64,000 bases of DNA from Runella sp. CRIBMP (GCF_009905605.1 NZ_JAAAKZ010000011.1:124001-188000); one strand, 5' to 3'. Counted from the first letter of the stretch, positions 27,583 to 37,403 are shown. The notes: a model not told the origin generated them from the sequence alone. Numbers and translations: made by a program.

Positions 27583-28992
27583 ATGAAAACAAAAGCCTTA
27601 ATTTTTCTCGCTTTCACCGTGTGCTGTGTCTCGCAGCCCGCCAACGCCCAATCAACCTGGAAAGAAATCGGCCAACTTAAGACCCGCGATGCCAAAGATA
27701 TCAAAAGCAGTACGTGGTCTATTGGCGGTGAAACCCTGGACAGAGATTATACTGATTATCAGTCGTACAAAACCTATTTGGGGCCACTGGGTGCCAAGCG
27801 CATTCGATTGCAGGGTGGTTGGTCAAAGTGCGAAAAAGTCAAAGGGGTGTATGATTTTGCATGGTTGGATGCCGTCATTCCTGATGCCGCTGCGCGTGGC
27901 GTGGCCCCATGGGTTGAATTATCTTACGGAAATCCAATTTATGAAGGCGGCGGCGAAGCAAAATTGATGGGGCATATACCCACTTCCCCAGAGGGCTTAC
28001 AGGCGTGGGATAATTGGGTACGGGCCATGGTGATTCGTTATAAAAACCAAGTACCGCAGTGGGAAATTTGGAACGAACCCGACGGTAATCCCAAACATAC
28101 CGGCAGGCAAATCGCAGAGTTTTATGTTCGCACCGCCCGCATTGTGAGGAGCATCCAACCCGAGGCAAAATTGATCGCGCTGGGCATGGCAAGCGTGACA
28201 AAGCTTGATTTTACGCGGGATTTTATGGAGTACCTCAAGCAAAACAACGCGCTGGATTTGATTGATATTTTGACCTATCATGGGTATTCCCATAATCCTG
28301 ACCTTTCTTATCCACACATCGAACGGTTGCGATCCGTCGTATGGAGTTACAAACCCGAAGTAGTATTTATGCAGGGCGAAAACGGTGCCCCGTCTCAGGC
28401 CAAAGGCACCACGGTAGGTGCCATGACCGATCAGGACTGGTCTGAGTTGACACAAGCCAAATGGGATTTGCGCCGTATGATGGGCGACCACGGGCGCGAC
28501 ATTGCCACCAACCTGTTCACCATCAGCGACATTCACTACGCCCCCGGCGACCACATGGTGGGCATCAACTCCAAAGGCTTGCTGAAAACCAATCCCGACA
28601 AAACCATCGAACGACCCAAAATGAGTTACAAAGCCGCTCAACACGTTTTTTCGCTGTTTGATGACCAAATCGAATTAACAAAAAATAAGCCAACTACCAA
28701 TCAGTCAACGATTTATACTTTTCAGTACCAACACAAACAAAACAAAGCCAGTCTGATTACTCTTTGGAGCGGGGAGGCACGCCCGGCAGAAACGTACGAG
28801 CCTAAATTGACCACGGTTACGGTTGAAGGAAGTTTCAGTAATCCCGTTTTTGTAGATTTAATTTCGGGGAAAGTGTATGAAATTCCTAAAAATAAAGTAA
28901 AAGTCGAAGGTAAAAACATCACGTTCACCGACGTTCCCGTACCGGATTATCCCGTCTTAATGGCTGATAAAAGTGTACTGCTGTACAAGTAA
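27583..28992 (+). CDS. Secreted clan GH-A glycoside hydrolase (GH39-like), paralogue 2
   Basis: 469 residues with a signal peptide (ending ANAQ). Closely related to the preceding protein through the whole barrel: E165 in QWEIWNEPD and E266 in MQGENGAPS are the catalytic pair, and YGNPIYEGGG parallels YGNPIYPGGGG. The C-terminal small beta domain (VYEIPKNK...PVLMADKSVL) is shared too. A tandem duplication with drift suggests two bond specificities or two sugars. Confidence 0.72.
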   Translation: MKTKALIFLAFTVCCVSQPANAQSTWKEIGQLKTRDAKDIKSSTWSIGGETLDRDYTDYQSYKTYLGPLGAKRIRLQGGWSKCEKVKGVYDFAWLDAVIPDAAARGVAPWVELSYGNPIYEGGGEAKLMGHIPTSPEGLQAWDNWVRAMVIRYKNQVPQWEIWNEPDGNPKHTGRQIAEFYVRTARIVRSIQPEAKLIALGMASVTKLDFTRDFMEYLKQNNALDLIDILTYHGYSHNPDLSYPHIERLRSVVWSYKPEVVFMQGENGAPSQAKGTTVGAMTDQDWSELTQAKWDLRRMMGDHGRDIATNLFTISDIHYAPGDHMVGINSKGLLKTNPDKTIERPKMSYKAAQHVFSLFDDQIELTKNKPTTNQSTIYTFQYQHKQNKASLITLWSGEARPAETYEPKLTTVTVEGSFSNPVFVDLISGKVYEIPKNKVKVEGKNITFTDVPVPDYPVLMADKSVLLYK

Positions 28993-29104
28993 TGTCCTTT
29001 TTTTAAAATAAAGTGAAAGGAGTTTAACACGGAGAACCACAGCGTTATCAATTACTCTGCAACGCCACCATAGTTGACCTTTCGTATTAAAATTGATTTT
29101 AAAA

Positions 29105-30610
29105 ATGCTTTACTCCCGTCGCCAAATGCTGAAAACTGCAACGCTGCTCGCTACGACTTCCCCTTTTGAAAATTGGGCAGTAAATGCGGCATACAGTTAT
29201 TTATTGGCAAAAGTCACGGAGGAAGAAGCCATTTTACCAACTGATAAATACATCGCTTTTGATTGGTCATTTTCAGAAATTTCGGCTGGGCATGAAGGTA
29301 TAAAACTAAATTGGAATCAGCCGCTTTCCTCTAAAAATCAGTTTGCTTCCTTACGTATTACCAGTGCTACTGACGTGCGGGAAGTCTTAGTTTTGGAAGT
29401 AAGCACCGCCAAAACAGGCAAAAAAATAGCCGATTGGGATATGCGATTTGCGGCGTTGTTGCAGCCGTTTGAGTTGCAAATTCCTCAAGAATACCTACAA
29501 GCTGTTTTTGACGAGGGAATCACATTAAAAATGGCAAAGGGCACCAAACCTTTTTGGTTTTTTAAAAACAATCATTCAGCGAAAACTGCCCCGAAAGCCT
29601 ATTTGCCACATTTGCTGGTTTACGAAAAAGGAACAAACAAAGAAGCCGAATCGTCGGACCGCTGGAAAGACCGTTTATTATCGTTCGAATCGCTGCAAAC
29701 GTTTGGTTGGCAGCAGGGCATCGTGTGGGATGGACTTCTCGAAATGAGCAAAAAATCTGTGAAAGCAAAAGCTGTTTTAACCCAACAATTGGACTTGTAT
29801 TTTGCCAATAACAGCTTGGTGTACTGCAATTTAAACAATGTAAAAACTGTCGAAAAAATCCATACGGTCGAGTCCATTTTGCCCTTTGCCATTTTAGCCC
29901 AAACTAACCCAACTCACCCGCTGTTAAAAACGGCCATTGAATTTTGTGAAGCACACGCCAACGTTGAAGGCGTCATTGCCGACGGAACGGGGAATAATAG
30001 AATGGTAAAAACCGAAGAATGTTATACGGTCAGTTATCCGTTGGCAGTGTTGGCAAAAACCCTGAACCGTCCCGATTTGGCACAACTCGCCATCAAAACG
30101 TTACAATCAAGAATATCTATACTTGAAAAAGGAACACGTATTTATCAGCGAGGTACTGAGCAAGGGGAGCTTTTCTTTGAAAATTGGAGCCGTGGCGTGG
30201 CTTGGTACCTGTTGGGATTGGTAAAAACGTTAGTGCATTTACCCCAAAGTACCGAAAAAGAAGCATTGAAAATTTCTTTTCAAAATGCAGTTGAAAAAGT
30301 GATGAGTTACCAACAATCCAACGGGTTGTGGTACTGCTTTTTTCATATGCCCAAAACAGGCTTGGAAACCTCCGGAACTGCGGGGATTGCCGCCGCTTTA
30401 ACATACGGATACCAAAACGGTTTGCTCAATCAAAATGTAAAAGAAGCTGCCTTAAAGGCTCAAAAAGGGTTGTTGTCGTACATGACACCCGATGGCTTTT
30501 TGCACGGTACCGCCCAAGTAAACAAAGGCGGCGATACCCTGCAACAAAACGGATTTCGAGTTATTTCACCCTATACCTTAGGCTTTTTAGCCCATTTTAC
30601 CACCACATAG
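29105..30610 (+). CDS. GH105-like (unsaturated uronyl hydrolase-type) exported protein
   Basis: 502 residues from ATG 29105 (the in-frame TTG 12 bp earlier is less likely). The N-terminus MLYSRRQMLKTATLL is twin-arginine-like. Residues about 30-190 are a beta-domain of unknown role; the rest is an (alpha/alpha)6 barrel with FENWSRGVAWYLLG and SYMTPDGFLHG, as in GH105/GH88 enzymes. WSRG is followed by VAW instead of the usual NGW, so the active site differs from the other GH105 in this locus. A short spacer of about 110 bp precedes it. Confidence 0.65.
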   Translation: MLYSRRQMLKTATLLATTSPFENWAVNAAYSYLLAKVTEEEAILPTDKYIAFDWSFSEISAGHEGIKLNWNQPLSSKNQFASLRITSATDVREVLVLEVSTAKTGKKIADWDMRFAALLQPFELQIPQEYLQAVFDEGITLKMAKGTKPFWFFKNNHSAKTAPKAYLPHLLVYEKGTNKEAESSDRWKDRLLSFESLQTFGWQQGIVWDGLLEMSKKSVKAKAVLTQQLDLYFANNSLVYCNLNNVKTVEKIHTVESILPFAILAQTNPTHPLLKTAIEFCEAHANVEGVIADGTGNNRMVKTEECYTVSYPLAVLAKTLNRPDLAQLAIKTLQSRISILEKGTRIYQRGTEQGELFFENWSRGVAWYLLGLVKTLVHLPQSTEKEALKISFQNAVEKVMSYQQSNGLWYCFFHMPKTGLETSGTAGIAAALTYGYQNGLLNQNVKEAALKAQKGLLSYMTPDGFLHGTAQVNKGGDTLQQNGFRVISPYTLGFLAHFTTT

Positions 30611-30664
30611 GAACATAGAAAACATAGACTTTTTACACTTTGACTAATTTTTAAATACCTTATA

Positions 30665-32341
30665 ATGAACAAACTACAAACCCTCGATTACGTTGCCATT
30701 TTACTTTACATGGTCATGGTGTCCGGGATCGGGCTTTATCTTGGCCGGTTCGTCAAAAACATCAATGATTATTTCAAAGGCGGCAATTCGGTTTCGTGGG
30801 TGGCCAACGGCGTCAGCAATTTCATGACCATGTTCAGTACGTCTATTTTTGTAGCGTATGCGGGCATCGCCTACACACATGGTTTGGTGGCGTTGACCGT
30901 GATTTGGTGCTCGGTTCCGCCTTCGGTTTTTGCAGCCTTGGTACTGGCCAAACGCTGGCAACGGGCAGGTATCATGAGTCCGGTTGAATTTCTGGAAACC
31001 CGATTCAACGCCCCCGTCCGACAGCTGCTTTCGTGGGGAGGAGTGGGTTTTAAGGTGTTGGATGAGATGATCAAACTCTACGCCATCGGACTTTTTGTGG
31101 CAACGGCCACCCAAATTTCGCTCGAAACCGCCATTCTCTCCTGCGGCCTCGTGGTGTTGCTCTATACTGTTGCCGGAGGTCTGTGGGCAGTGGTCGTGAC
31201 TGACGTAGTGCAGTGTATCATTTTAGGATTGGCAACGATTATTTTATTGCCGCTATCGTTGCAAGCTGCGGGGGGCTTTTCCAATTTAAGTGTACAACTG
31301 CCCGCACACATGACCTTTACCAACGGCCCCAAAGGTCAACCCACTTACTTGATGGTATATTACATCATGGTTTTGATAAAATTTTGCGGCAACTGGGCAT
31401 TTATGCAGCGGTTTTACAGCGCCGAAACGGAATCGGATGCGCGCAAAACGGGCTGGTTGTCAGCGGCTTTGTTTTTGATATTTCCCATTATCTTTTTATT
31501 GCCCGCTATTGCCGCGCGGGTTGTTATCCCCGAATTAAAAGACCCTGAAATGGCGTACGTGAGCATTTGCTTAAAGTTATTGCCTCAGGGATTGATGGGA
31601 TTGATGATCTCGGCCATGTTTGCCGCTACCATGTCCACTTTGAGTGCCGAATACAACGTGACCGCCAGCGTGATTACAAGTGATATTTACAAACGACTCT
31701 TCAACCCCAATGCCACCTCCAAACAACTTCTATTGATGGGCCGAATTTCGACCATTGCCCTCGGATTAATGGTAACCGGCGGGGCCCTGTTTGTCGGTGG
31801 ATTTGGCGGGGCTTTTGAAGCCAACAAACTATTTACGGGACTTTTTGCCATACCTATGGTGATTCCGCTGGTGTTTGGAATTCTTATGCACAAGCCCAAC
31901 CCAATCGGGGCCATGGGTGCCGTAGTGGGCGGCGTAATTGTAGGTTTGGTATTGAATGGTTTTTCATCTTTAACCTGGGAAATAGCCACGTTAATCGAAA
32001 TGGTCGTTTGTTTCCTAATCTTCTGGCTATCAGGATTTATCAAAAGCAATGACGTGGCCTACAACCAACGTGTCGCGGCTTTTTTTTCTAAATTAGAGAT
32101 TCCGATTTCAAAAGTAAAAAATGCAACTGTGAATGCGATGCAACCGATTCTGCAACGGTTATATGGCGTTGCTTTGGCCGGCACGGGCCTTCTTTTTGTG
32201 GTTATCGGCAGTCCTTCTGTGGGCGTTTACAGCGGAAAAATGGCCATCACAGCGGGTCTGCTCTGCTTGATTACATCATTCTTTTTGTTTAAAAAGAAGA
32301 AGAAAGAACCTACCCAAAAGCAGGTAGGTCAAGTTCATTAA
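30665..32341 (+). CDS. Sodium:solute symporter family transporter
   Basis: 558 residues with about 13-14 membrane segments. Begins LDYVAILLYMVMVSGIGLYLG, has the SSS core (MFAATMSTLSAEYNVTASVITSDIY), and ends in a lysine-rich tail. Inner-membrane Na+-driven uptake of a sugar or uronate monomer, presumably released by the PUL enzymes. It is on the same strand, 55 bp after the GH105-like gene. Confidence 0.9.
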   Translation: MNKLQTLDYVAILLYMVMVSGIGLYLGRFVKNINDYFKGGNSVSWVANGVSNFMTMFSTSIFVAYAGIAYTHGLVALTVIWCSVPPSVFAALVLAKRWQRAGIMSPVEFLETRFNAPVRQLLSWGGVGFKVLDEMIKLYAIGLFVATATQISLETAILSCGLVVLLYTVAGGLWAVVVTDVVQCIILGLATIILLPLSLQAAGGFSNLSVQLPAHMTFTNGPKGQPTYLMVYYIMVLIKFCGNWAFMQRFYSAETESDARKTGWLSAALFLIFPIIFLLPAIAARVVIPELKDPEMAYVSICLKLLPQGLMGLMISAMFAATMSTLSAEYNVTASVITSDIYKRLFNPNATSKQLLLMGRISTIALGLMVTGGALFVGGFGGAFEANKLFTGLFAIPMVIPLVFGILMHKPNPIGAMGAVVGGVIVGLVLNGFSSLTWEIATLIEMVVCFLIFWLSGFIKSNDVAYNQRVAAFFSKLEIPISKVKNATVNAMQPILQRLYGVALAGTGLLFVVIGSPSVGVYSGKMAITAGLLCLITSFFLFKKKKKEPTQKQVGQVH

Positions 32342-32385
32342 AAGGATAACAGCACATAAAATTCGAATTTAACAATTGATTTAAT

Positions 32386-33084
32386 ATGTCTTATTTACCA
32401 AACAAAGTAGTTTTCATCACCGGCGCTTCCAGCGGAATTGGAAAAGCCACGGCGCTCATGCTGCTGGAAGCCGGTGCCAAGGTGTTTGATTTCAGTCGGA
32501 CACACCAATTATCCGACGAAGTTATGCACGAAAATTTGCGCTCTTTCAAGGGCGATGTCAGCGTTGAAGAAGATGTGATTGAGGGCTTTGCGGCTTGTGT
32601 CGAAGCCTTCGGCACGGTCGATGCCCTACTCAACAATGCCGGCATGGGCGTTTTGACCACCGACCTTTCCACCACCGACCTCGATACGTTTGAACAAATG
32701 ATGAACGTGAACGTGCGCGGAGTGTTTCTCTGTAACCGTGAAGCCCTGAAAATAATGAAAGCCAACAAAGCGGGACACATTCTGACGGTGATATCCATGG
32801 CCGGTAAACGCACAAATCCTAACGCACCCGTTTATTGCGCATCCAAATTTGGGGCAAGGGGGCTGAACAGCGGCCTAGCCGACCAAGTACTGAAACTCGG
32901 CATCAAAGTAACCGACATCAATCCCGGCCCGACCGACAGCAATTATTGGGGTGACCGTCAGGTGCCGCGTGAAAAATTCCTAAAACCGGAAGATGTAGCC
33001 CGGGTCATTGTCTTTGTATTGAGTCAGCCGGAATATGTGCTGATTCGGGAAATCAATTTTGATAATATGAAATTTTTAGCATAA
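32386..33084 (+). CDS. SDR-family oxidoreductase
   Basis: 232 residues. Cofactor motif TGASSGIG (12-19), NNAG at about 83-86, catalytic S137, Y150, K154 (YCASK). A classical cytoplasmic short-chain dehydrogenase. The stop and the next gene's ATG overlap (TAATG), so translation is coupled to the RraA-like protein; together they probably process a sugar-acid intermediate. Confidence 0.88.
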   Translation: MSYLPNKVVFITGASSGIGKATALMLLEAGAKVFDFSRTHQLSDEVMHENLRSFKGDVSVEEDVIEGFAACVEAFGTVDALLNNAGMGVLTTDLSTTDLDTFEQMMNVNVRGVFLCNREALKIMKANKAGHILTVISMAGKRTNPNAPVYCASKFGARGLNSGLADQVLKLGIKVTDINPGPTDSNYWGDRQVPREKFLKPEDVARVIVFVLSQPEYVLIREINFDNMKFLA

Positions 33085-33773
33085 TGAACACGAACGGACA
33101 TACCCAAAAAAGCCCCTTCCCCATTCCGGTGGCTGAAATGAGAGAGCGCTATCTGAAACTTTACACTGGAGCGGTCAACGACGTGCTTCGTTTCAATTAC
33201 CAAATGCACGCCACGAGTTTGCCTTCGTGTTTTGCGCCATTACGCGAAAAAATGAAACTGGCAGGCTTGGCCTTTACCGTCAAAGGCGGCCCTGATATCA
33301 CCACTGAGGGTGAATTTGAGATGCGTGCCGAAATGCTCGAAGCCCTGCACGAAGATTCTGTGGTGGTATGGGACTGCACTGGCGATACCGTCACCTCGCA
33401 ATGGGGCGAAGTAATGACCATGGCGGCCATGAAGATCGGCTGTCGCGGAGCCGTGATCAACGGTATTCGGGATACCCAGGCCATTCTGGATTTGGGCTTT
33501 CCCGTTTTTCATCAATTCAAGTCCAACACCGGCATGTTGGGGCGTTTCAGGATGTACCATTACCTTAAACCCATTTTAATGGGTGAAGTAATCGTCAAGC
33601 CTGGCGACTGGGTTTTTGGGGATATTGACGGGGTCATTTCAATTCCGCAAAACATCGCCTTCGACGTGCTGATTGCCGCCGAGAAGCTTTTGTTTAAGGA
33701 AGATGAAATCAGAGAAATGGTAGAAAGTGGCATGAAACCCACGGATGTAGTCAAAAACGGAGGATATTTTTAG
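33084..33773 (+). CDS. RraA-like / HMG-aldolase-type protein
   Basis: 229 residues. Substrate and metal loop CRGAVINGIRDTQAI and the C-terminal GDWVFGDIDGVISIP are the RraA-like (dimethylmenaquinone methyltransferase-like) signature. In catabolic operons such proteins act as 4-hydroxy-4-methyl-2-oxoglutarate-type aldolases or related 2-keto-acid enzymes rather than as RNase E inhibitors. Its place in a uronate PUL supports cleavage of a keto-acid intermediate, which is inference. Confidence 0.8.
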   Translation: MNTNGHTQKSPFPIPVAEMRERYLKLYTGAVNDVLRFNYQMHATSLPSCFAPLREKMKLAGLAFTVKGGPDITTEGEFEMRAEMLEALHEDSVVVWDCTGDTVTSQWGEVMTMAAMKIGCRGAVINGIRDTQAILDLGFPVFHQFKSNTGMLGRFRMYHYLKPILMGEVIVKPGDWVFGDIDGVISIPQNIAFDVLIAAEKLLFKEDEIREMVESGMKPTDVVKNGGYF

Positions 33774-33774
33774 A

Positions 33775-35829
33775 ATGCCTATTTTTTTAAACGATACAGA
33801 AAATGCTTTGATAATCAACGGAATTACCGAAAGCGATTCCTTGCTCAATACTTTTTACCACGCTTTGCAGGAACGCGTGTACGAACGGGTAACGTGGGGC
33901 AATTTATTGGGGCACAACGCCACCACGATTTGGTGGCATTCGGCAGCGGAATACCTTTCGGATGCCGCCATGAGCTATGCCCTAAAACCCTCGCCCGAAT
34001 TGGCACAATGGCTAAAGACGGAAACACTCACCATCGTCCGAAAATCGGCATATGAGTGGGTCGGGCCCGAATTCCGAGATCATTCCGAGCCATTCACCGG
34101 ACATTTGGAAACGGCCCACCTATGCTGGGGCGTTTCGGCGGTGGTTGATTTAGCAAAAGATGTTTTCACTGAAAACGAACAACGGGAAATCAAAACTGCC
34201 TTGCAGGAAAAAGGCATTACGCTCTGCCGAAGATGGATTCAAAAAAACAATCATTTGGCAAATTGGCGCAGCATTCTGGTTAGCGGTGCACTGGTTTCAG
34301 CCGTAGTCTTAGAAGACGAAGAAACGCTGAAAGAATTATTACCCGAACTCGACATTTGCCAACAGGCCCTTCAAGACGATGGATCATACGGCGAATCTTT
34401 ACAGTACGGCAACTATTTGGTTTTGGCGTTAACCTTCGCCAAAGAAGCCATAATAAGAAAGTATCCCAATCGTCATGCGTCATTGGTAAATCGTCATTCC
34501 TCTATCACTTGGTTTGCCACATCCATGTTCTACGCCAAACCCCTGCACGGTTGGGGCGATGAACCACTCGCCAGAGCCGCCAATTTCAACGACAGTGCCG
34601 CTATATTCAGACCTTCGGGCGATGTTTTGCTGCACATTGCCGCCCGCAGTGAAAATGAAACCGAAAAAGGATTGGCAAAGTGGCTTTTTGATACCTACTA
34701 CGCCTCCTCTCCTACCCAAGGCCCGCACGATCTTGCCATGTTAGGGATGCGAAACGACTGGGGTTTTTTAACTTTACCATTACTTACTTATCCTGCTCAA
34801 AGCATTTCGCCTGAAGAAGCTAATTTGCCGATAACTGCCTCATTTTCAAACGGAAATGCTTTTATCCGTGACGCTTGGGACGGCAAAACCATCATAGCCG
34901 TTAACGGCGGCAGCGAGCCTTTAAACGGACTGGGTCATTTACACGGCGATTTAAACAGCTTTATACTTGTTCATAACAACGAACGCCTTTTGGCTGACCC
35001 AGGGCACAGTTGCTATCGAAACCTAATTCACGGCCTGGAAAGCAGTTCCCAGACCCACAACACCTGCACTTTTCTCATTGAAAAAGAATCTTTGGGCTTG
35101 CAGGAAGACTTAGCCAAGGCTTCTTTGTTGGAACAAAAAAGTGTGTCTCCCCGTCGGACAATTCTCAACGGAGTTGCGGGCGATAAAATCAGCCGAGGAG
35201 ATAAACGCCTGATTTGTGCCCAAGACGACGTGGTTTCGGTTGTGGGGGCTGAAGTAGGTAAGGCTTACGGACAGCCTATTCAGGAATTTTCCCGTTTTTG
35301 GGTGTTGGCCGGTAGCCACGTTTTATTCATTATTGACCGAATATCTGCCGATGAGCCTGTCACAAACCTTTGGAATTGGGTGGTGAATAATCGGGACCAA
35401 AAGGCAGTTTGGCAAAAAGCAAATAACTGTTTGATGGTAAAAAAAAATGAAGCAGGGATGAAGCTCTTTCATGGTGGTAACGGCTCATGGTCTTTTCCGG
35501 TATACGGATTTCTCCACGATGCTTATCATCCCGAACCAAATCAATTGGGCGAAGGGCGTTCGGGCGACAGTTTATTGTTTCGCTTTACCGAAAAGGAAAA
35601 AAGTAAAGCGCGCACTGTCATTCACGTCATTGCTTTAGATGAGCCTAATTTGCTGGAAAAATGGCAATTGGAAGTAAACGAGAACCGCTACACTTTAAAA
35701 AGTGATACCCGAAAATGGTCCTTGCAATTGAATGATGAAAAGGCCAACTCCTTTTCCCTGATTTCGGGACACGACTGGCAATGGAATGTTCAAAAAAAGG
35801 GTGATATCTTCGAACTGAATCGAAAATAA
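33775..35829 (+). CDS. Heparinase II/III-like polysaccharide lyase
   Basis: 684 residues with no signal peptide, which is unusual because most of the family is periplasmic. N-terminal helical toroid with KNNHLANWRS and GSYGESLQYGNY (Y205 and Y211 region, possible catalytic residues). The C-terminal beta-sandwich has LGHLHGDLNSFILVHN (H388, H390, D392) and LLADPGHSCY, the heparinase II/III hallmark. Likely eliminates uronate-containing oligosaccharides inside the cell. One base separates it from the RraA-like stop. Confidence 0.82.
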   Translation: MPIFLNDTENALIINGITESDSLLNTFYHALQERVYERVTWGNLLGHNATTIWWHSAAEYLSDAAMSYALKPSPELAQWLKTETLTIVRKSAYEWVGPEFRDHSEPFTGHLETAHLCWGVSAVVDLAKDVFTENEQREIKTALQEKGITLCRRWIQKNNHLANWRSILVSGALVSAVVLEDEETLKELLPELDICQQALQDDGSYGESLQYGNYLVLALTFAKEAIIRKYPNRHASLVNRHSSITWFATSMFYAKPLHGWGDEPLARAANFNDSAAIFRPSGDVLLHIAARSENETEKGLAKWLFDTYYASSPTQGPHDLAMLGMRNDWGFLTLPLLTYPAQSISPEEANLPITASFSNGNAFIRDAWDGKTIIAVNGGSEPLNGLGHLHGDLNSFILVHNNERLLADPGHSCYRNLIHGLESSSQTHNTCTFLIEKESLGLQEDLAKASLLEQKSVSPRRTILNGVAGDKISRGDKRLICAQDDVVSVVGAEVGKAYGQPIQEFSRFWVLAGSHVLFIIDRISADEPVTNLWNWVVNNRDQKAVWQKANNCLMVKKNEAGMKLFHGGNGSWSFPVYGFLHDAYHPEPNQLGEGRSGDSLLFRFTEKEKSKARTVIHVIALDEPNLLEKWQLEVNENRYTLKSDTRKWSLQLNDEKANSFSLISGHDWQWNVQKKGDIFELNRK

Positions 35830-35831
35830 AG

Positions 35832-36260
35832 ATGGCAGAACAAATACTTAATAGTCCTCAGGCACTGGGTTTAATGGGTATCGACCACCCCGCCGTAGCC
35901 GCTGACGACGTTGTTGCCTTGGCTGATTGGTACTGCGATGTACTTGGATATGAGCGTTGGTTTCTGTTTCAAAAGTCAAAAACAGTATGGATGCTCAAAG
36001 CTCCCGATGATACCTTACTCGAAATTATGCCAAAGGACGAAACGCTGCGCCACAGTCGCACTACTTGGACGCCAGGTTGGTCACATTTGGCGCTGCGCGT
36101 GAGTGACATTGAAGCGGCAATCACTTATTTGGAGCAGTTCAATGTTCGATGGGGCGGTGACCTTACGAATGCCATCGGCGGCGGACGCGTGCGTAATTTT
36201 TTTGACCCGGAAGGGAATATGCTGCAATTGCTGGAAAGACTACCCTTCAACGCTTCTTAA
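35832..36260 (+). CDS. VOC-superfamily (glyoxalase-like) protein
   Basis: 142 residues forming two beta-alpha-beta-beta-beta modules: GIDHPAVAADDVVALADWYCD with a metal-binding H near residue 19, LLEIMPKDE (E), SHLALRVSDIEAA (H) and the final FFDPEGNMLQLLE (E). VOC proteins isomerise or cleave small keto or diol substrates with a divalent metal. It follows the lyase gene by two bases. Confidence 0.85.
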   Translation: MAEQILNSPQALGLMGIDHPAVAADDVVALADWYCDVLGYERWFLFQKSKTVWMLKAPDDTLLEIMPKDETLRHSRTTWTPGWSHLALRVSDIEAAITYLEQFNVRWGGDLTNAIGGGRVRNFFDPEGNMLQLLERLPFNAS

Positions 36261-36366
36261 AAGGGCAATAAAAATAACAAAAATCATTTTTTCACTTCCT
36301 TTTTGGGCTCGCCGTTTTCGGGGGTCAGGGGGTATTTATAGCTAAATTCAAAATCAAGGAAACAAT

Positions 36367-37401
36367 ATGAAGGCACTTTTTTACGAAGGAAACCATTCCT
36401 TCACCCTTAAAACGGTCGAAACGCAACCTTTAAAAGAAGGAGAAGTACGACTCAAAATGGCGTATGCCGGCGTATGCGGAACGGACGTACACATTTATCA
36501 CGGAAAAATGGACGCCCGGGTCAAACCGCCGCAAATCATCGGCCACGAAGTATCGGGAATCATTGATGCAATCGGTGAAGGTGTAACGGATTGGCAAATC
36601 GGGGATAAAATCACCGTGCGTCCCCTTAATCCGGGTCCTGAAGTAGCGGCCGACAATGGCTTTCGGCACATTGGTCAGCACCTCAAATTCATCGGCATCG
36701 ACTCCGCCGGCGGAATGCAGCAATATTGGAATGTACCCGCATTTACCTTACACCGTCTTCCTGAAAACCTCCCCCTGACCCTCGGTGCCATGATTGAACC
36801 CTTGGCCGTAGCTTGTCACGATGTGCGACTCGGAGAACTCAAACTAGGTGAAAATGCCGTGGTCATCGGTGGTGGCCCTATCGGTCTATTGATTGCGTTG
36901 GTGGCTCGTGAGAAAGGGGCAAATGTATTGATTTCGGAAGTGAATGTTAATCGTATCGCCTTTATTGAATCGCTTGGTATTCAAGCCATTAATCCTTTGG
37001 AAAAAGACATTGTAAAAGCCGTGGAAGAATTTACCCACGGCGCCATGGCCGATGTGGTTTTTGAAGTATCGGGCGTTCAGGCGGGAGTAAGTACCATGAC
37101 GCAGCTTCCGCGCGTACGCGGTCGGATTGTAATGGTAGCCATTCATTCTGAGCCCAAAGCGGTGGATTTGTTTCGCTTTTTCTGGCGTGAATTAAAGCTC
37201 ATCGGAGCCCGCGTGTACGAGCCCGAAGACTTTGAAGCAGCCATAGCCTTAGCGGCTTCTGGGACATTGCCGTTGGAAAAAATGATTACCCAAATCTCTC
37301 CGTTGGCTGAGGCACAGGAGGTTTTTGAGACCATTGATAAGAACCCAGCGGGGATGAAGTATTTATTGGATATCCAATCTTATGATGATACAATATCGTA
37401 A
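36367..37401 (+). CDS. Zinc-dependent alcohol/sugar-acid dehydrogenase (MDR family)
   Basis: 344 residues. Catalytic-zinc residues C37 (GVCGTDVH), H60-E61 (GHEVSG) and E144 are present; the Rossmann motif VIGGGPIGL is at about 166-174. The lobe that usually carries four structural-zinc cysteines reads TVRPLNPGPEVAADNGFRHI with no cysteine, so structural zinc is absent. Related enzymes oxidise gluconate-type or galactonate-type acids. It is the last PUL gene before the terminator at 37404. Confidence 0.85.
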   Translation: MKALFYEGNHSFTLKTVETQPLKEGEVRLKMAYAGVCGTDVHIYHGKMDARVKPPQIIGHEVSGIIDAIGEGVTDWQIGDKITVRPLNPGPEVAADNGFRHIGQHLKFIGIDSAGGMQQYWNVPAFTLHRLPENLPLTLGAMIEPLAVACHDVRLGELKLGENAVVIGGGPIGLLIALVAREKGANVLISEVNVNRIAFIESLGIQAINPLEKDIVKAVEEFTHGAMADVVFEVSGVQAGVSTMTQLPRVRGRIVMVAIHSEPKAVDLFRFFWRELKLIGARVYEPEDFEAAIALAASGTLPLEKMITQISPLAEAQEVFETIDKNPAGMKYLLDIQSYDDTIS

Positions 37402-37403
37402 AC

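Noticed and set aside
27997-28668. Antisense frame of 223 codons in GH39-like paralogue 2
   Set aside because: Shadow frame produced by codon bias; the sense strand carries the catalytic motifs.
30701-31114. Antisense frame of 137 codons in the SSS transporter
   Set aside because: Shadow of a strongly supported membrane protein.
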